A stretch of 53,098 bases of DNA from a virus: the IMG/VR virus record IMGVR_UViG_3300048925_000625, positions 1 to 53,098 of that record, one strand, 5' to 3'. Of this stretch, positions 49,203 through 53,098 are shown one piece after another (position 1 is the stretch's first letter; each line of letters starts with the position of its first letter). Below the pieces are notes generated by a model. It saw only the letters and a list, made by a program, of their open reading frames with translations, was not told where the DNA came from and made no database searches. The position numbers and the translations under genes were made by a program.

Positions 49203-49655
49203 CTACCGCCGCTTTTTCTTCCTGGCCAGGAAGTGCTGCTGCAGCAGCTCCAGCGTTTCCGCCAGCGCCTCGTCGCTGCTCAGAGCGGCCTCGTACGCGT
49301 CGTAGCCGCCGATGAGCGCGGTCCGCTGGTGGCCGTGCAGACCCGGGTCCAGCGCGAGGTCGTACGCTTCACTCAGAGTGCGCCAGCGCTCCTGGCGCTT
49401 GCGCTTTTCGTAGTCGGCAAGGAAGGCGTCCTTGAATCCGACGATCCCGCCCTGGATGGTTTGCAGCGGGCCGTCCCTGTATTCGCCGCGATACACATGC
49501 AGCGCCGCCGCCAGCAACAGAAACGCGGTGTCCTCGGTAAGGGCCGCCCGCTCTTCTCGCGTGCGCGTGCCCGTCGGCCTCAACAGCTCGCCGGCGCGCC
49601 GCTGCATGGCTTGCGACACCTCGAACTTCTCCAAATTCTTATACGGGTTTCCCAT
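49203..49655 (-). CDS. Hypothetical protein inserted against the operon direction
   Basis: 150 aa from ATG 49655 (MGNPYKNLEKFEVSQAMQRR). A helical protein (LTEDTAFLLLAAALHVYRGE, IVGFKDAFLADYEKRKRQER, LSEAYDLALDPGLHG) with a basic end. It is the only minus-strand gene in this part of the PL-like operon and sits at the truncated Gp37/Gp68 gene, so it looks like late-acquired cargo. Function unknown. Confidence 0.6.
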   Translation of the reverse strand: MGNPYKNLEKFEVSQAMQRRAGELLRPTGTRTREERAALTEDTAFLLLAAALHVYRGEYRDGPLQTIQGGIVGFKDAFLADYEKRKRQERWRTLSEAYDLALDPGLHGHQRTALIGGYDAYEAALSSDEALAETLELLQQHFLARKKKRR

Positions 49656-49686
49656 GTCGAAAAGGCTATCGCCGGGAGGGTGCGCT

Positions 49687-50031
49687 GTGCGTGATTTGAC
49701 CCTCCAGCAGTTGGAGATCCTGCGGCACTCCCTTGGTACAGGCGAGGGTGGCCGCCAGGCCAGCCATCGCAACCATTTCGTCACCGGCGCCGGCGGCGAC
49801 GACCACTCCACGTGCCTGCAGCTGGTCTTCATGGAGCTTATGACCCAGCACCCCCCTTCCGCGCTGACGGGCGGCGATGACGTCTTCACGGTGACGAAGG
49901 CCGGCCGCGAGGCGGAGGCGTCCAACCGCGCGCCGGCGCCGAGGCTGACACGCAGTCAGCGCCGCTACCGGAATTTCCTCGCGGCCGACTGCGGCATGAG
50001 GTTCGGCGAATGGCTGCGGGGAGCGCGATAG
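49687..50031 (+). CDS. Hypothetical early phage protein
   Basis: 114 aa from GTG 49687 with GGGAGGG upstream; VRDLTLQQLEILRHSLGTG matches the usual opening of a family of small phage proteins. The middle is Gly/His-rich and the end is RRYRNFLAADCGMRFGEWLR. An ATG at 49654 in the same frame would overlap the divergent gene start, so I prefer the GTG. Function unknown. Confidence 0.7.
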   Translation: MRDLTLQQLEILRHSLGTGEGGRQASHRNHFVTGAGGDDHSTCLQLVFMELMTQHPPSALTGGDDVFTVTKAGREAEASNRAPAPRLTRSQRRYRNFLAADCGMRFGEWLRGAR

Positions 50032-50265
50032 ATGGGCTATCGAAACCCCCTGCTGCAGCTTCCCGCCGGCCGCGCCCTGCAGCTGCTGCCTGCCAAAGAA
50101 CGCGCCCACCTGGAGGCATTGCTGCGCCAGCTGCGCAGCCAGGCCGACACCGAGGCCGAGAAGGCCTGGCGCAAGCGCAAAGGCCCCATGGCCGCGTATT
50201 GGCGCGCCGTCTCCACCTACGCCCGGCATACCGCCCACGCACTCTCGAAAGGCACCGCACCATGA
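50032..50265 (+). CDS. Small helical protein
   Basis: 77 aa starting directly after the previous stop. It contains LQLPAGRALQLLPAKERAHL, EALLRQLRSQADTEAEKAWR and a basic C-terminal helix. Function unknown. Confidence 0.6.
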   Translation: MGYRNPLLQLPAGRALQLLPAKERAHLEALLRQLRSQADTEAEKAWRKRKGPMAAYWRAVSTYARHTAHALSKGTAP

Positions 50266-50891
50266 CCATCCCCGCTTTCCCCCTCACCTGGCCGACCGGC
50301 TGGAAGCGCACGCCGCTGGCGGCGCGCAGGCCGGGACGGTTCAACAAAGGCCGGCGCACGCGCTACGACGGCCGGCACGAGGCGGCCCGGGAGCTGACGA
50401 TTGCCGAGGCCGTCGATCGCGTACGCGCGGAGCTGCAGCGCATGGGCATCGACGACGACGACCTGGTCATCAGCAGCAACCTCGAGCTGCGGCTCGACGG
50501 CCTACCGCGCTCGAACCAGCGCGAGCCCGCCGACCCCGGCGTGGCCGTGTACTGGGTGGACCGGTTCGACCGCAACCAGCCGCCGAAGTGCATGGCCATC
50601 GACCAGTACGACCGGGTCGCCGACAACCTCGCCGCGGTGGCGGCGACGCTGGACGCGATGCGCGCGATCGAGCGCCACGGCGGCGCCGCGATCTTGGAGA
50701 GGGCCTTCGCCGGCTTCGCCGCCCTTCCCGGCCCGGCTGCGGTCGACTGGCGCGCCGTCCTCGACCCCGCAGATCCGGTAGGCAGCTACCGCCGCCTGCG
50801 CGCGAAGCACCACCCCGATCGCGACGGCGATGCCGCGGCATTCCGGCGGGTCCAGGACGCCTGGGCTGCGTACAAGGCCGAGGGTTGCTGA
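50262..50891 (+). CDS. J-domain-like protein
   Basis: 209 aa from ATG 50262 (ATGA overlap). The C-terminal ~35 residues (YRRLRAKHHPDRDGDAAAFR, RVQDAWAAYK) carry the HPD tripeptide and flanking helices of a J domain, which recruits DnaK. The N-terminal part has ELTIAEAVDRVRAELQRMGI and VYWVDRFDRNQPPKCMAIDQ (YDRVADNLAAVAATL), a conserved phage segment. It may bring host chaperones into phage replication; inferred. Confidence 0.75.
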   Translation: MTIPAFPLTWPTGWKRTPLAARRPGRFNKGRRTRYDGRHEAARELTIAEAVDRVRAELQRMGIDDDDLVISSNLELRLDGLPRSNQREPADPGVAVYWVDRFDRNQPPKCMAIDQYDRVADNLAAVAATLDAMRAIERHGGAAILERAFAGFAALPGPAAVDWRAVLDPADPVGSYRRLRAKHHPDRDGDAAAFRRVQDAWAAYKAEGC

Positions 50892-50893
50892 GG

Positions 50894-51148
50894 GTGCCCA
50901 GGTTCGTGACCATCGAGAAATTCCACGATCTGACCGGCTACACGCCGGATGCCACGCGCTCGAAGATCAAGCGCGGCGAGTGGCTGGAGGGTGCTCTATT
51001 CCGCAGGGCGCCCGACGGCCGAATTCTGATGGACCTTGAGGGCTACGAATGGTGGGTAATTCACGGACGGGAGGCGTCCGGCCAGCTACGGCTGGCAGCA
51101 TCGAGATCGACTTCTACTACCGCGGGGCGCGCTGCCGCGAGCGTGTGA
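50894..51148 (+). CDS. Excisionase (Xis)
   Basis: 84 aa from GTG 50894. VTIEKFHDLTGYTPDATRSK and KRGEWLEGALFRRAPDGRIL, followed by LEGYEWWV, match the excisionase family winged helix. It overlaps the integrase start by 100 bp in another frame; the last ~25 residues may be poorly conserved. It should direct integrase to excision. Confidence 0.85.
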   Translation: MPRFVTIEKFHDLTGYTPDATRSKIKRGEWLEGALFRRAPDGRILMDLEGYEWWVIHGREASGQLRLAASRSTSTTAGRAAASV

Positions 51149-52230
51149 AGCTGGCGCCGACGGCGCGGAATCTGCGCTACTGCGAGAACCTTCTCGGGCA
51201 GATCAAGGTCGAGATCGAGAAAGGCACCTTCGACTACGCCACCCACTTCCCGGACAGCAAGCGGGCCAGGAAGGTGGCGGAGAAGCCGGCGACGCTCGAC
51301 GACCTGGCCACGGTCCTGCAGCGCTGGCTGAAGCAGAAGGATCCGGAGCTCGAGCACAGCACCCAGATCAGCTACCGGCGCATCATCGACAACATCCTCA
51401 TCCCGAGGTGCGGCACGGTGCGGCTGCGCGACTTCGACCGCATCGCGCTCAAGGACCTGGTGGCCACCTTCCCCGACGACGTCAGCGCGAAGCGGATCAA
51501 CAACGTCCTCGGGCCGCTGCGCGGCGCGCTGGACGAAGCGGTCGCCGACGGCCTGATCGCCACCAACCCTGCCGCCGGCTTCCGCGTGAAGCGCCGCGCC
51601 AAGGCCAACGCCCGGGACGAGATCGACCCGTTCACGCCGGTCGAGGTGCGCGCGATCCTGGCCGCCTGCAGCGAGCCGCAGGTGCGCAACTACTGCCAGT
51701 TCAACTTCGCCACCGGCCTGCGCACGTCGGAGATGATCGGCCTGTGCTGGTCCGACGTCGACTTCGCCGCGGGGACGGTCCGGATCCGGCGCGCCTGGGT
51801 GATGGGCAAGATGAAGGCGCCCAAGACCGAGGCGGGCGTGCGCGTCGTGGAGCTGGTGGCGCCGGCGATCGCGGCGCTGAAGGCGCAGCGCGAGCACACC
51901 GCGCTGGCCGGGGAATTCGTGTTCCACGATCCGCGCACGGGCGCCCGCTGGGGTTCGGACCAGAGCCTGCGTGCCGGCGACTGGCAGCGCGCCCTGCGCC
52001 GCGCCGGCGTGCGCTACCGCTACCCCTACCAGATGCGCCACTCGTTCGCCTCCCAGGCGCTGAGCGCCGGCGAGAACATCATGTGGGTGGCCAAGCAGAT
52101 GGGGCACCGGGACTGGACCATCACGGCCAAGAAGTACGCGCGGTGGATCCCGTCGATCGTCCCGGACGCCGGCAGCAAGGTGGCCGGCCTGTGGACCCCC
52201 GAAAGTGACGATTCATCGGAAGTCGCGTAG
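51049..52230 (+). CDS. int: Tyrosine integrase
   Basis: 393 aa. The N-terminal arm-binding DUF3596-type domain (GSIEIDFYYRGARCRERVKL, KGTFDYATHFPDS) precedes a core-binding SAM-like domain (about 85-175) and the catalytic domain: Arg in FATGLRTSEMIGL, YPYQMRHSFASQ, MGHRDWTITAKKYARW with the Tyr nucleophile. ATG 51049 overlaps xis. It ends 80 bp before the host ssrA gene and reads toward it. Confidence 0.93.
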   Translation: MVGNSRTGGVRPATAGSIEIDFYYRGARCRERVKLAPTARNLRYCENLLGQIKVEIEKGTFDYATHFPDSKRARKVAEKPATLDDLATVLQRWLKQKDPELEHSTQISYRRIIDNILIPRCGTVRLRDFDRIALKDLVATFPDDVSAKRINNVLGPLRGALDEAVADGLIATNPAAGFRVKRRAKANARDEIDPFTPVEVRAILAACSEPQVRNYCQFNFATGLRTSEMIGLCWSDVDFAAGTVRIRRAWVMGKMKAPKTEAGVRVVELVAPAIAALKAQREHTALAGEFVFHDPRTGARWGSDQSLRAGDWQRALRRAGVRYRYPYQMRHSFASQALSAGENIMWVAKQMGHRDWTITAKKYARWIPSIVPDAGSKVAGLWTPESDDSSEVA

Positions 52231-52309
52231 GATGCGACCTGCAAAGCGGGTTCCCGGTCAGTTTTTGGTCAGTTCACCGGCGGGGAGCCTTGGAACGCTT
52301 GAAGAAACC
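52231..52309. other. Integrase-ssrA junction
   Basis: 79 bp between the integrase stop and mature tmRNA 5' end, with a direct GGTCAGTT repeat (52257 and 52268). The right attachment site and the ssrA promoter should both be at or near this gap. I see no convincing -10/-35 pair, so the junction may have changed the promoter. Confidence 0.5.
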
Positions 52310-52661
52310 GGGGGTGCACTGGTTTCGACGGGGGTTGCAAAATCGCTTGGCGCATGCCGAGGGGGCAGCTTTCCTCGTAAATCCAGCCGCAAACTTATAG
52401 TTGCCAACGACGACAACTACGCTCTGGCCGCTTAAGGCCTAGCCCCGAAATCGCTTGTGTCCGTGCTCGCGACGTAGGGTCATTATCACGGAATCGCCGG
52501 TGGTGGCTGCCTGTCAGCCATTGGCTAAATCAAGCAGGCTGGTCCCGGGATGCGCTTCGCACATCGTGCTGTTCCGGGGCGAGATCCAACGATGAGCTAA
52601 GCATGTAGTGCCGGGGATGGAGTGCCTTCGGACGGCGGTTCGATTCCGCCCACCTCCACCA
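52310..52661 (+). ncRNA. ssrA: Transfer-messenger RNA
   Basis: The 5' GGGGGTG pairs with 3' CACCTCC before ACCA (encoded CCA at 52659-52661). The conserved GGTTTCGACGGG and GGCGCATGCCGAGG blocks and the T-arm GGTTCGATTCC are present. The tag reading frame is 52403-52435 (ANDDNYALAA, stop TAA). It rescues stalled ribosomes. It is intact, so the prophage did not destroy it. Confidence 0.97.
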
Positions 52662-52697
52662 TCTGAACGTTCGCAGCGAATGGCGGACGGACGACAA

Positions 52698-52748
52698 GGG
52701 TCGGATTTTCCTGGAGTCCAGGCAATCCGGCCCTTTTTGTTTGTAGCC
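52698..52748 (+). terminator. ssrA intrinsic terminator
   Basis: Arms GGGTCGGATT and AATCCGGCCC (one G-T pair) enclose an inner CTGG-AGT-CCAG stem and are followed by TTTTTGTTTG. It lies 36 bp downstream of the tmRNA 3' end. Confidence 0.88.
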
Positions 52749-52837
52749 GTCATGGGTAGGACGCGCCCCGGGCGGCAATGTGCCTGCTGGCATGTCAGCT
52801 TCCGACCAGTAACTGTTAGATTGGAGCCTTTGCTATT

Positions 52838-52855
52838 TGGTACGACTGTGTACCA
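52838..52855. promoter_or_regulatory. Inverted repeat TGGTAC-N6-GTACCA
   Basis: A perfect 6-bp inverted repeat 27 bp upstream of the last gene. It could be an operator bound by that small DNA-binding protein or part of its promoter. No separate proof. Confidence 0.5.
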
Positions 52856-52882
52856 TCCAATTTTCCGCATCCGGAGCATGCC

Positions 52883-53098
52883 GTGACCGAGCCTTGGGTA
52901 TCCGTCGAGCAGGTCGCCGAACACTTGGGCGTCACGCGCGATTCCATCTACCGCTGGATCGACCGCAAGCATCTGCCCGCGCAACGCGTCGGGCGGCTGT
53001 GGAAGTTCAAGCTGTCCGAAGTGGATGAATGGGTGCGTGCCGGTGGTGCGGATGAAGAACAACGCAGCGATGTCCAGACGCCATCGCGCAAAGCTTGA
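52883..53098 (+). CDS. MAD1-like / excisionase-family HTH protein
   Basis: 71 aa from GTG 52883 with GGAG 8 bases upstream; it ends exactly at the window edge. WVSVEQVAEHLGVTRDSIYR, then WIDRKHLPAQRVGRLWKFKL and SEVDEWV are the MerR/excisionase-type winged helix. The closest named match I can recall is MAD1, the small first gene of the methylation-associated defence system, also seen before type I restriction genes. The identity and following genes lie beyond the window. Confidence 0.65.
   Translation: MTEPWVSVEQVAEHLGVTRDSIYRWIDRKHLPAQRVGRLWKFKLSEVDEWVRAGGADEEQRSDVQTPSRKA

Noticed and set aside
49095-49694. 199-aa plus-strand gene
   Set aside because: Only the first ~20 residues resemble a known family; the rest is the complement of the minus-strand gene at 49203-49655.
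1-53098. CRISPR arrays, complete transposons or rRNA genes
   Set aside because: No regular short repeats with unique spacers, no transposase motifs and no rRNA-like sequence were seen; the short iterated repeats near 35700 are iteron-like.

Overview
The window is almost entirely a lambda-like temperate siphovirus prophage in a GC-rich gammaproteobacterium. Xanthomonadaceae (Stenotrophomonas/Xanthomonas/Lysobacter) or Pseudomonas is likely; the sequence alone does not decide. The right end is host DNA: a complete tmRNA gene (ssrA, tag ANDDNYALAA) with its terminator, then a small DNA-binding gene resembling MAD1 of methylation-associated defence loci. The left prophage end and left attachment site were not found in the window.

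Layout: 1-683 (+) is a small hypothetical/HTH gene pair. 853-20668 (-) is the late head-tail operon. In transcription order it holds TerS, TerL (GpA type), gpW, portal, S49 protease/scaffold, an Ig-like decoration protein, major capsid protein (gpE type), connectors, tail tube, a G/GT tail chaperone pair with a TTTTTTT -1 slippery site, tape measure, and distal tail genes including a hub with an embedded von Willebrand A domain. 20871-23428 (-) is the lysis cassette (GH19 endolysin, holin, Rz/Rz1). 23787-24452 (+) is a HigBA-type toxin-antitoxin pair. 24463-37698 (-) is the early replication/modification operon: candidate Q-like regulator, SNF2 helicase, VRR-NUC nuclease, helicase-methyltransferase fusion, repeat-bearing cytosine methyltransferase, KilA-N/ANT antirepressor, DUF1064 nuclease, and an O-like initiator containing origin-like iterons.

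The immunity region is at 38620-41850. Cro (-) and a CI-like repressor (+) diverge from a three-operator cluster. A second two-operator cluster of the same TAGGYNNNCCTA sites lies 2.9 kb away and overlaps a rightward promoter (PL-like). Between them sit a MASE1 membrane protein with a degenerate kinase region and a small exported protein, in the position of lambda rex.

The PL-like operon (41895-52230, +) carries small phage genes, rdgC, a diversity-generating retroelement (DGR), a J-domain-like protein, excisionase and integrase. The DGR is the most notable system here. It has two tandem target genes with 112-bp variable repeats, an Avd gene, a 112-bp template repeat and a reverse transcriptase with the DGR signature IGxxxSQ. 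Every internal TR/VR difference falls on a template adenine in eight AAC codons, and one G/C mismatch marks the 3' end. The targets are small, signal-less C-type-lectin-like proteins in the early operon rather than tail proteins, and the template repeat lies in frame inside the reverse transcriptase ORF.
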